DNA of 64,000 bases from Draconibacterium aestuarii. Its GTDB lineage: Bacteria > Bacteroidota > Bacteroidia > Bacteroidales > Prolixibacteraceae. Below are positions 56,583-64,000 of this stretch, piece by piece (within the stretch, counting starts at the first letter, position 1; every line of letters begins with the position of its first letter). The position numbers and the translations under genes are program-made. The notes below the pieces were generated by a model, which searched no databases, was not told the origin of the DNA, and saw only the letters and a list, made by a program, of their open reading frames with translations. The stretch lies in contig JAPOHD010000069.1 of assembly GCA_026671195.1 (NCBI GenBank), forward strand, positions 62,001 to 126,000. The letters run 5' to 3'.

Positions 56583-57239
56583 AAATTCAAAAATTTAATT
56601 CATATTAATAGCTTGATTATTAGCATATTTATCTTGGTTCGGAAAAAGAAAGAAATAATTCTAAAATCTCACCAATCCACATATCAATAAATATTTAACT
56701 TCATTTTACACAAAATTTCTTCCTTCTAAAACATCACCAGTTTCACCGCTCATGTCTCCACTTCTAGCTATATTAATGGGGTTGGCAAAAGAAGAAGAAA
56801 TTGATAGTAAAAAATAAATTGAATAAAGTCCGATTCACGTTTTAGTTTATGCTTACACAAATGGCAAATAATTTCATTCAGCCAAGCCTGTTTTATTATT
56901 TTAGTTTAATAACTCAAAAATGCATAGTATTACATCAACGATTTATAAAAAGTGTTTCAAAATTTATCAGAAATGTAAATAATTTCAGTTTTTGTAAGTT
57001 TTGTACCCGTTTTATCGAGTTTGTTCAGGACGGCAAATCACATCCCAGATATTCCGTTTGACTGTCGCCGTACAAGAACAAAAAGCGAGATATAAAGTAG
57101 TTTAACTGAAGTTTTTTCGCATTTATACTTTTAAGTTTAGATCATAATGTCAGAATTGATAGAAATAAAGGAAAGCTCCCTCTCCATCAGACAAAGGATC
57201 GAGATGATAAAGTATTTTGAAGATGGTTGCGAAAGAAGA

Positions 57240-57500
57240 AAAATCCCTCGCGTCATTAGGGATGACAACGCAATTTATATCGTGGGGTATGGCTTTGCTC
57301 CAATTATCTCAAACAACAGGATGTTAAAAAAATATCTTGTACTCGGGATGACAAGGCAGTTTGTTTATGGTAAAGGGGATTTGGGATTGACACTCAGAAT
57401 GACCACGAATTTTATGTGGTAAGGAGTGAGGGCAAAGACTGAGGAATCTTTCTGTTAATTTCGAATAATGCCCTATAGAACAGGATGACTTCTGATAAAA
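57240..57500. repeat. Degenerate interspersed repeat-like segment
   Basis: Related short units recur: AGGGATGACAACG (57258), CGGGATGACAAGG (57344), CAGAATGACCACG (57395) and CAGGATGAC (57481), with an opposite-strand CGTCATT at 57251. A small inverted repeat ATCCCT/AGGGAT lies at 57243-57263. This resembles decayed non-coding interspersed repeats, not protein-coding sequence. Confidence 0.4.
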
Positions 57501-57584
57501 AAGGAATAAATTTTGCGTAATACTAGAATGTCAGTACTAAGAATCATTTTAGAATTAGCTTTACTTAAACGTCAATCTTTTTTC

Positions 57585-57592
57585 TATTTTTG
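57585..57592 (+). promoter_or_regulatory. Candidate -7 element for the hybrid two-component gene
   Basis: TATTTTTG fits the TAnnTTTG consensus and ends five bases before the TTG start of the regulator. A start point about seven bases downstream would give an almost leaderless mRNA. No matching -33 TTTG was seen, so this may be chance. Confidence 0.3.
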
Positions 57593-57596
57593 AAAG

Positions 57597-60500
57597 TTGA
57601 AAAAAATACATTTACATATTTATACATCAAAGAAGTGGATTTTGTTCTCACTTTTTTCATTTATTTCTTTTGCTCTGATTGCACAGCAAAACAAAAAATT
57701 TGCCGTACCTAAATTCCAGCAACTTGATTTACGGGATGGGCTTAGTAATTTGAATATATCATCAATTGTGCAGGACGACCTGGGATATATATGGATTTCA
57801 ACCGCACGAGGATTGAACAGATATGACGGGACTTCATTTAAACACTATCTTGTTGGTGATGATGAACATTCTCTTTATAGCAATATGCTGAATGCATTAT
57901 ATAAAAACCAAGACGGACAGCTTTTTTGTTGGTCAAATGGAGTAAACCTGTTGGATACTCAAAATGACAAAATGTATCGGCTGGAATCATACCATGGTAT
58001 ATTTGTTGATTTTATTGACTTTGACAATAAGACTTATGGTATAAGCAGCTCAAGTGGATTATGTATTTATGATCCAACAATTAATTCCTTTAAGAAACTC
58101 ACCCATATCAAGAATGATTTAGTATTAAATAAGCTACATGGTGATTCCGCTACAGGGATTTGGGGTAAATCAAACGACAACTTATTTTTGGCAAACTACA
58201 ATTCACGAACAGATCAATTTAATCGATACGCTATTCCTTCTGTTCAAGGGACTTCTTCTGGTGGCCCCATGGTTAAAATCGACAGTATCCTTATTTTAAG
58301 CGGTAAACAATTCTCTACATTCAACCTTAAAACAAAAAAATTTAGTCCCTTACCAAATAAATGGAGAAAGTTAAACCAGTTAAGAGATCTGGAAATTTGG
58401 TTTGTAGAAAAAATTGATAATACAATCTGGTATGGTACCCGAACACAAGGTCTTTTTATTTTTGATCTGGAAACAAATGCTCTAATTAACCTGAATAAAA
58501 CAAATTCTGATATCAATTCAAACTTTATAACTTGTGCATTTAAGGACCGGGATGAAAATATTTGGGTGGGCAGTTTCGATCACGGAGTAAATATTGCGTT
58601 TAAAGATTGTGGTAATGTAAATTATGATATTTCTCTTAACAAAATAACCGACAATAAATTTATAAACAGCATTACAAGCGACACCCAAAATAATTATTAC
58701 ATCGGTTCGCGTAACGACGGTTTTTATATTTATAATGCAGTTACGAAAAGCACAAGAAATTATAATACACAAAATAGTTTTCTAAGCTCCAATCATATTC
58801 GTACGATTTTTGTTGATACTCAGCATAAGTTATGGGTGGCTGACCAAAAGGCATTACACATTACCAACAAACAAACAAAACAATTGAAAGAATATTACAT
58901 TCCAAAAGCGAATGAAGGCATGTCAGCTTTTTGTGAGTTTGAAGGAAAGGTTATTGCCTGTTCTGACGAACAAGGATTTTTTATATTTGATTTAGATGGC
59001 AATTTAATCAAACAGGAATTGAAACTGGGATCTAATATTTCACAAATTATTCCGCTTAACAAGGAAGAATTAATTGTTGCATCATACTTTGACGGAATTT
59101 TTATATACAGTATTTCTTCTGGGAAGTTTAGAAATATTTTTAATGAGAGTAATGTTAAAGATAACATGCCAAATCAAACCATAAACATACATTTGGATGA
59201 TAACAACATATTGTGGATTGGAAATTATGCTATCGGATTATACAGGCTTGACCTAAAAACAAACAGTGTTAAAGTTTACACCATAGAAGATGGTCTTCCC
59301 GATAATGATATAGTGGGCATTACTGAAGACAAATCAGGAGCTCTATGGTTAAGTACTTCCTATGGTTTGTCACGATTTAATAAGAATAATGAATTTAGAA
59401 ATTATTATTACAATGAAGGTCTCAATAATCTGCAATTTCATGCAAAATCTACTCATATAGATGAAAATGGAATCGTTTACTTTGGAGGTAACAATGGATT
59501 AAGCTATTTCGATCCGATGGTAATGTACCAATTGTCAAACAAAAATCCTCCAAAGATTATTCTTCAGAAATTAATTGTTCAAAATAAGGAGATTAAGGTT
59601 GATGACGAAGCTGATATTCTTTCGACTAATTTAAACATTACTTCTGAAATTAAACTCAATCACAAACAAAATAGTATTACAATTGATTACCATGCTTTTG
59701 ATTTTGTTGCCGCCGACGAAATCAGGTATTGTTATATATTAGATGGTCTTGAAGAAGAATGGAACAATGTAGGGAAAAGGGACTTTGCAAGTTTCTCAAA
59801 CTTACGTCCAGGAAATTATATATTTAAAGTAAAAGCCCAAAACAATAAGGGGATATGGTCAGAAGTTTCTTCTCTGGGAATAACAATAAAACCATCACCT
59901 TTCCTCACCATTTGGGCCTTCGGTCTCTATATACTTATGTTGTCAACGATTATTTATATAACTTTCCAATTAAGATTACGAGCCAAATTATATAAAAACA
60001 GACTTGAGTTTGAACACAATGAGCGCATACGTGAAAATGAAGTTGCGGAAATGAAAATGCGTTTTTTCTCAAATATTTCGCACGAAATCCGTACTCCACT
60101 CACACTAATAAAGGGATATGTTGATTTATTTTCAAAAGATTTGGATAAAAAGAACATAAAAATTGCCTCCTTCAATGGCTTACAGTACAGCACGAATCGT
60201 CTATTAAACTTAGTCAACCAGCTTTTGTTGGTCCGAAAACTCGAAAATGACGTGCTTGATCTAAAAGTTAAACGAGATGATATCGTTCAGCTTACGAATA
60301 GGCTGGTTCAACCTTATTTATATGTTGCTTCAAGCAAAGAAATTACGATTGAACTCGAATCGGATTTTGACAAATTGATACTCCCTATGGATGAAGACAA
60401 GTATGAAAAAATAATGAGCAACCTTTTGTCCAACTCCCTAAAACACGTTAAGGTAAAAGGCCTCATTAAAATAAAGATAGAATTGCTTGAAGTACCTGAA

Positions 60501-61637
60501 ATGGCAAACTATTTTAATGATAAGTCGAATATAAAAGACGATTCATATGTAAAAATATCTGTTATTGATAATGGTACTGGTATTCCGAAAAAAGATTTAG
60601 TCCATATATTTGACCGATATGCACAATCAAAAATAGACAGAAAAAAACCTGACTACTCTGGAACAGGAATTGGATTGAATTTTACAAAAAGGCTAATTGA
60701 ATTACATAATGGAGCAATAATGGTAAGAAGTAAAAAAAACATTGAAACCATATTCTCTTTTATTCTTCCACTTAATGAGGCAACATATGAAAAGGATACC
60801 TGGACAAATTCAGAATCCACATTAAAACAAGAAATACAGGAAAAGTACGTTAAAGAAACAAGCACGATTACCACAAACAAGAATAAACCTTTGATTCTTT
60901 TGGTGGAAGATGATTTAGAACTTAATCGTTTTATTAACTCCTCATTAAAAAAGCAATTTAACGTTATTTCTTGTTTCAATGGAACAGAAGGAATTAAGTT
61001 GGCACAAAATCAATTTCCAGAGCTTATTATTTCTGATATTATGATGCCAGAGATGGACGGTTTTGAAATGTGCAAAAGCATTCGGGAAGATGAACTCATT
61101 TCGCATCTTCCAATAATTTTACTAACAGCTAAAACAGAAACCGAAAGTATTATATCAGGTTATAAATACGGCGCGGACGATTATATAACCAAACCGTTTG
61201 ACCAAAATATTCTGATTGCTCGAATTCGCAATTTAATTGAGTCAAGAAAGAAACTACAGGCTTCTTACAAACAAGGAATATTGGTAGAAAATCAGGTGGA
61301 AATCACAAATCAGTTTGAATTAAATTTTGTAAAACGTATTGAATCAATAATTGCCTCAGAATATCAATCTTCAAAACTTAATGTAAATTTTTTGGCTAGT
61401 AAAATGAATATGAGCAGAACCAATTTCTACCGAAAGTTTATGAGTGTTACAGATATTTCTCCAAAAGATTTTATTACGAAATACCGCATAAACAAGTCGA
61501 TAGAAATGATGAAGGATGGTAATGATAATTTTGGAGAGATAAGTCATTTATGCGGGTTTGGCAGTCAAAGTAATTATTCAGCTATTTTTAAGAAAGAGAA
61601 AGGAGTTACGCCTTTACAGTTTAAGAAAGCTATGTAA
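57597..61637 (+). CDS. Hybrid two-component system sensor/regulator (HTCS)
   Basis: A 1346-residue one-protein signalling system, the standard activator of Bacteroidota PULs. Order: signal peptide (KKWILFSLFSFISFALIAQ); two-propeller periplasmic sensor with repeats such as DDLGYIWISTARGLNRYDG and EDKSGALWLSTSYGLSRFN; Y_Y_Y domain (about 688-765); one membrane helix (about 773-793); HisKA with phospho-acceptor His829 in SHEIRTPLT; HATPase with GTGIGLNFTK (about 1021); receiver with phospho-acceptor Asp1147 in ISDIMMPEMDGFE; and an AraC-type HTH at the C-terminus. Translation must start at TTG 57597, since an in-frame TGA lies six bases upstream and the next Met is past the signal peptide. It reads away from the PUL, across the 1 kb divergent region. 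Its last eight bases overlap the convergent ATPase gene. Confidence 0.95.
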   Translation: MKKIHLHIYTSKKWILFSLFSFISFALIAQQNKKFAVPKFQQLDLRDGLSNLNISSIVQDDLGYIWISTARGLNRYDGTSFKHYLVGDDEHSLYSNMLNALYKNQDGQLFCWSNGVNLLDTQNDKMYRLESYHGIFVDFIDFDNKTYGISSSSGLCIYDPTINSFKKLTHIKNDLVLNKLHGDSATGIWGKSNDNLFLANYNSRTDQFNRYAIPSVQGTSSGGPMVKIDSILILSGKQFSTFNLKTKKFSPLPNKWRKLNQLRDLEIWFVEKIDNTIWYGTRTQGLFIFDLETNALINLNKTNSDINSNFITCAFKDRDENIWVGSFDHGVNIAFKDCGNVNYDISLNKITDNKFINSITSDTQNNYYIGSRNDGFYIYNAVTKSTRNYNTQNSFLSSNHIRTIFVDTQHKLWVADQKALHITNKQTKQLKEYYIPKANEGMSAFCEFEGKVIACSDEQGFFIFDLDGNLIKQELKLGSNISQIIPLNKEELIVASYFDGIFIYSISSGKFRNIFNESNVKDNMPNQTINIHLDDNNILWIGNYAIGLYRLDLKTNSVKVYTIEDGLPDNDIVGITEDKSGALWLSTSYGLSRFNKNNEFRNYYYNEGLNNLQFHAKSTHIDENGIVYFGGNNGLSYFDPMVMYQLSNKNPPKIILQKLIVQNKEIKVDDEADILSTNLNITSEIKLNHKQNSITIDYHAFDFVAADEIRYCYILDGLEEEWNNVGKRDFASFSNLRPGNYIFKVKAQNNKGIWSEVSSLGITIKPSPFLTIWAFGLYILMLSTIIYITFQLRLRAKLYKNRLEFEHNERIRENEVAEMKMRFFSNISHEIRTPLTLIKGYVDLFSKDLDKKNIKIASFNGLQYSTNRLLNLVNQLLLVRKLENDVLDLKVKRDDIVQLTNRLVQPYLYVASSKEITIELESDFDKLILPMDEDKYEKIMSNLLSNSLKHVKVKGLIKIKIELLEVPEMANYFNDKSNIKDDSYVKISVIDNGTGIPKKDLVHIFDRYAQSKIDRKKPDYSGTGIGLNFTKRLIELHNGAIMVRSKKNIETIFSFILPLNEATYEKDTWTNSESTLKQEIQEKYVKETSTITTNKNKPLILLVEDDLELNRFINSSLKKQFNVISCFNGTEGIKLAQNQFPELIISDIMMPEMDGFEMCKSIREDELISHLPIILLTAKTETESIISGYKYGADDYITKPFDQNILIARIRNLIESRKKLQASYKQGILVENQVEITNQFELNFVKRIESIIASEYQSSKLNVNFLASKMNMSRTNFYRKFMSVTDISPKDFITKYRINKSIEMMKDGNDNFGEISHLCGFGSQSNYSAIFKKEKGVTPLQFKKAM

Positions 61638-62247
61638 TTTTAGAAACCTTCTTGTCACTGTTTTCGAGTATGATTTGTACCAGCTTAATATCAATGTCGA
61701 ATACTACCGTAAATTCATAATCCATTCCATCACGTGTGATGCCTTTCAAGCCTATCTTTTCAGGAACCATTTTCCCATTCTTTTCTGTCAGGGTATAATC
61801 TGTTTTGGTTCTGATTGTAGAAATGATGTGACAGTTGGATTGCAGGATCTTCTGAACAAAAGCATTGTGACGAGGTGTAACTTTGTTCCAATTGGTGAAA
61901 CTATTACCAGCCATTGCACCGTGGATAGATAAAACACCACCTGTTCCATCCCACTTATGTGTGATAGAATCAATAATGATTACTTCCATATCTGCCTGCT
62001 CACAGGGTTCAATGGTTTTACAATACCTTTCTGGCGTGAAAGGTTGAGAGAGCTGCAGTACGTTGTACTGACCTAAGTGTGCGTACAAATCTGCTGAATG
62101 GTTCTCTGTGTCAATTACAGCAATTTTTGACCAGTCAGTGATTCCTGATGCCAGCAGTAGAGCTGACATGGTTTTTCCAGACCCAGAGGGTCCCTGTAAG
62201 GCAAGCTTAATCTTGGCTTGCTTACGTTGAGCTTTACGAATTTCCAT
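61630..62247 (-). CDS. Phage/ICE-type AAA ATPase (Sak4-like), probably 3'-truncated
   Basis: A 205-residue RecA-like NTPase. Walker A is GPSGSGKT (residues 19-26), Walker B MEVIIIDS, with TENHSADLYAHLG and TPRHNAFVQKI between and after. This matches Sak4-like single-strand annealing proteins and related ATPases of phages and integrative elements. Relatives usually continue after the RDGMDYEF...FD block with a conserved SKDRTGLF stretch and about 30 more residues. Here the frame diverges after FDIDIK and stops. The adjacent frame reads a faintly similar SYSKTVTRRF, so a frameshift is possible. No other phage gene is nearby, so it is likely a stranded remnant of a mobile element. It converges with the HTCS gene and overlaps it by eight bases. 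Confidence 0.75.
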   Translation of the reverse strand: MEIRKAQRKQAKIKLALQGPSGSGKTMSALLLASGITDWSKIAVIDTENHSADLYAHLGQYNVLQLSQPFTPERYCKTIEPCEQADMEVIIIDSITHKWDGTGGVLSIHGAMAGNSFTNWNKVTPRHNAFVQKILQSNCHIISTIRTKTDYTLTEKNGKMVPEKIGLKGITRDGMDYEFTVVFDIDIKLVQIILENSDKKVSKIT

Positions 62248-62370
62248 ATTAAATATTTAAAGTGATAGATATTTTTGATAGCGACACATGAATTGTGTAT
62301 CATAAAATTTGCTATTTTTATAGTGGATGGTCGTCCAGACCATCTGTGTGTTTGGGGGTTAACAATTAGA

Positions 62371-62396
62371 AAGGAGACTGTTGAGTCTCCTTTTTT
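62371..62396 (+). terminator. Intrinsic terminator
   Basis: A perfect 7-bp stem GGAGACT/AGTCTCC (extendable by two A-T pairs) with loop GTTG is followed by six T residues. No plus-strand gene lies directly upstream, so what it terminates is unclear. Confidence 0.75.
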
Positions 62397-62462
62397 CTTC
62401 TTCCAATTTCTATTTTAGCACAATTCTTCTTGCTCTTACCTAAGTGCAATTAAGATAATTCA

Positions 62463-62488
62463 GGGGTAGCTGTTGAGTTGCCCCTTTT
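62463..62488 (+). terminator. Second intrinsic terminator with the same loop
   Basis: A 9-bp stem GGGGTAGCT/AGTTGCCCC (two G-T pairs) with loop GTTG is followed by TTTT. It resembles the terminator 92 bases upstream in layout and loop. Confidence 0.6.
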
Positions 62489-62581
62489 ATGTGTCAATAT
62501 TAATATAATCTTTATTAAAAGGACTAATTTGTCTTTTATTTAAAAACTTCGTAAATTGTTTCAAACCAACATTGAGCAATT

Positions 62582-62968
62582 ATGAATCAAACTGAAGAAA
62601 AGTCGCTTTATGAAAGATTGGGGGCAATTGATGGAATTACCAGATTAGTGGATGATATTGTAGAAAATCACATGTCTAATCCAGCTGTCAATAAGAGGTT
62701 TCTTCCACTTAAAGATAATCCTGAACATTTCGCAGAAGTGCGTCAGCATCTAATTAATTTTTTAGCAGCAGGTAGTGGCGGTCCTGAAGAATATACTGGA
62801 AAAGATATGTTGTCATCGCATAGGGGGATGAATATTAGTCAGGGTGAATACATGCACGTGATTGATGACATAATGAAAGCCTTGAATAAAAACAATATTG
62901 ACGATCAAACACAAAAAGATGTTCTTGCCGTAGCCTATTCTCTAAAAGGTGATATTGCAGGAGTTTAG
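62582..62968 (+). CDS. Group 1 truncated haemoglobin
   Basis: A 128-residue 2-over-2 globin. LYERLGAIDGITRLVDDIVE is the usual N-terminus, FLAAGSGGPEEYTGKDMLSSHRGMNIS contains the proximal haem-binding His (in SSHRGMNI), and the rest fits the group 1 family. Such proteins bind O2 or NO and often detoxify nitric oxide or handle oxygen in anaerobes and microaerophiles. No signal peptide is seen, so it is cytoplasmic. It lies 26 bases upstream of the CHRD gene, and the two may be co-transcribed. It has no evident link to the PUL. Confidence 0.93.
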   Translation: MNQTEEKSLYERLGAIDGITRLVDDIVENHMSNPAVNKRFLPLKDNPEHFAEVRQHLINFLAAGSGGPEEYTGKDMLSSHRGMNISQGEYMHVIDDIMKALNKNNIDDQTQKDVLAVAYSLKGDIAGV

Positions 62969-62994
62969 AAATATTAATTAAAACATTAAACATT

Positions 62995-64000
62995 ATGAGA
63001 AAACTTGGATTTTTAATGATATTGACTAGTGTTTTTGCTTTCATTTCATGTGAAAAAACTGATCTCGTATCAGAAACTCAACAGGAATTGGCAACAAAAA
63101 GTGCCATGAAGGTATTGAACTTCAGAACTCATTTATCAGGGGAGAACGAAGTTCCATCAGTAGAAACTATGGCTGAAGGACAAGCCATTTTTCAACTTAG
63201 TAAGGATGGAACCGAGTTATCGTACAAATTGATAGTAGATAATGTTGAGAATGTACGAATGGCACATATTCATATGGCTCCTGCAGGGACGAATGGAGGT
63301 GTGGTTGCATGGTTATACGGACCAGAACTGATAGAAGGAGTATATGAAGGGATGTTATCAGAAGGTGTTATTACAGATTCTGACCTTGTTGGAGCACTTG
63401 CTGGTATGACCTTAATGGATTTAGTACATGAGATTTCTGAAGGTAACACGTACGTAAATGTGCATACAATTCAAAATCCTGGAGGTGAAATCAGAGGGCA
63501 AATTATGGGAAATATGCCTCTACCAAACAAATTTTACTCAAAAACAGTACCAGTAGGCAATGGTGTAGCTCGTGCATGGGTCAAAACTCTAAAAAATGGA
63601 GATCCCCTTGAGGTAGGAATTGATCTGAATGGTAAAGCATTAATGAATTTACCTGATGAGCCAATGCAATACGTTCTACCGTTACCCAAAAACAAAGGAA
63701 ATTATTTTTATGACCATGTGCTTTTCGATTGGAATCCCGCAGGACATGAGCCTCCTGGGGTTTACGATATTCCACACTTTGATTTCCACTTTTATATTAC
63801 TTCTAGTGAGTACAGGGAGGCAATTCCACCTATGAATCCTCCGTATTTTGATCCTGCACCTGATGATATGTACGTTCCTACTAACTATACGGAATTACCA
63901 GGTCTTGTCCCCGCTATGGGAGCTCATTGGGTAGATTCAACATCTGCAGAATTACCACCTATTCTGGAAACATTTACGAAGACATTTATTTGGGGGTCGT
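62995..64000 (+). CDS. CHRD-domain lipoprotein with TTHB210-like domain (3' end cut by window)
   Basis: Starts at ATG 62995 and is open to the window end (335 codons visible). The signal ends FAFISC, a lipobox. A CHRD domain follows (about residues 40-170): FRTHLSGENEVPSVETMAEGQA, MAHIHMAPAGTNGGVVAWLYG, NTYVNVHTIQNPGGEIRGQI. CHRD domains occur in chordin and many bacterial secreted proteins; their role there is unknown. The next part (about 185-285) has NGVARAWVKTLKNG and DWNPAGHEPPGVYDIPHFDFHFYI, resembling the TTHB210/DUF5602 domain with its cluster of His and Asp. The combination is unusual but both modules are recognisable. Confidence 0.9.
   Translation, partial: MRKLGFLMILTSVFAFISCEKTDLVSETQQELATKSAMKVLNFRTHLSGENEVPSVETMAEGQAIFQLSKDGTELSYKLIVDNVENVRMAHIHMAPAGTNGGVVAWLYGPELIEGVYEGMLSEGVITDSDLVGALAGMTLMDLVHEISEGNTYVNVHTIQNPGGEIRGQIMGNMPLPNKFYSKTVPVGNGVARAWVKTLKNGDPLEVGIDLNGKALMNLPDEPMQYVLPLPKNKGNYFYDHVLFDWNPAGHEPPGVYDIPHFDFHFYITSSEYREAIPPMNPPYFDPAPDDMYVPTNYTELPGLVPAMGAHWVDSTSAELPPILETFTKTFIWGS

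Larger units (their letters stand above)
56583..57596. other. 1 kb gene-free divergent region between the PUL and its regulator
   Basis: No convincing gene is present. The left 550 bases are AT-rich and should carry the PUL promoter and binding sites for the regulator, but no TAnnTTTG element was found on the minus strand and no clear direct repeat stands out. The right part, about 57150-57500, is repeat-like. A 91-codon plus-strand frame (57147-57422) is judged non-coding. Confidence 0.6.
62248..62581. other. Gene-free region with three hairpins
   Basis: This 334-base stretch holds no credible gene. It contains a hairpin GATGGTC/GACCATC (62326-62344) and two terminator hairpins with the same GTTG loop (listed separately). 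A short non-coding transcript ending at the first terminator is possible but no promoter was recognised. Upstream of 62582 the sequence is AT-rich and should contain the haemoglobin promoter. Confidence 0.5.

Noticed and set aside
57147..57422. Open frame of 91 codons on the plus strand
   Set aside because: Its second half is made of repeat-like GGATGAC units, it has no recognisable domain and the composition is unlike neighbouring genes; treated as non-coding repeat sequence.
1..64000. CRISPR arrays, insertion sequences and integrases
   Set aside because: No regularly spaced repeats, transposase or integrase motifs were seen; only the orphan ATPase hints at a mobile element.

Overview
The window comes from a member of the Bacteroidota. 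Inference: a marine or anaerobic lineage in the Marinilabiliales/Prolixibacteraceae neighbourhood. The evidence is tandem SusC/SusD pairs, a hybrid two-component regulator, a type IX secretion tail on one enzyme, many SPase I and lipoprotein signals, an AT-rich sequence and TAnnTTTG-type promoter elements. Genus cannot be fixed from the sequence alone.

Layout. (1) 1-3583, plus strand: the tail of an upstream gene, a uroporphyrinogen-decarboxylase-superfamily (URO-D) methyltransferase, an SSS-type sodium/solute symporter and a lipoprotein-anchored L-rhamnose-mutarotase-like protein. (2) 3586-8170: a housekeeping island with a CHAD protein, HflX, two TonB-like energy transducers, tRNA-Ala(GGC) with its terminator, and a broken SRAP/YedK-like gene. 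(3) 8205-56582: about 48 kb with every gene on the minus strand, a very large polysaccharide utilisation locus (PUL). In transcription order it starts with SusC/SusD pair 1, then SusC/SusD pair 2, then a terminator-like hairpin. Next come a galactose-mutarotase-fold-like lipoprotein, a GH78-like enzyme, a GH106 rhamnosidase, four members of a WNEW-motif barrel family interspersed with a second GH78, a GH15-like helical-barrel enzyme and a second GH106. A GH116-like enzyme, two beta-propeller proteins, four sulfatases, an AraA/FucI-like isomerase, a second URO-D protein and a Tat-like FAD oxidoreductase follow. (4) 56583-57596: a gene-free 1 kb divergent region with repeat-like sequence. (5) 57597-61637: a hybrid two-component sensor/regulator with a TTG start, transcribed away from the PUL. 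(6) 61630-64000: a 3'-truncated phage/ICE-type ATPase, twin terminator hairpins, a truncated haemoglobin and a CHRD-domain lipoprotein cut by the window end.

How it works together (inference). Two GH106, two GH78 and a rhamnose mutarotase point to an alpha-L-rhamnose-rich substrate. Four sulfatases with formylglycine motifs say it is sulfated. No polysaccharide lyase, GH88 or GH105 is recognisable, which argues against a uronate-rich ulvan backbone and for a sulfated rhamnan-like or rhamnose-decorated glycan. The URO-D methyltransferase-like proteins raise the possibility that methyl groups are also removed or recycled. SusC/D import oligosaccharides across the outer membrane, enzymes act at the surface and in the periplasm, and the symporter would import the released sugar.

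The most novel-looking item is the four-copy WNE(W/F) barrel family. Other notable items are a SusD with a ~165-residue beta-rich domain inserted, a GC-rich mosaic patch inside the GH116-like gene, and the sulfatase/URO-D/FAD-oxidoreductase module.
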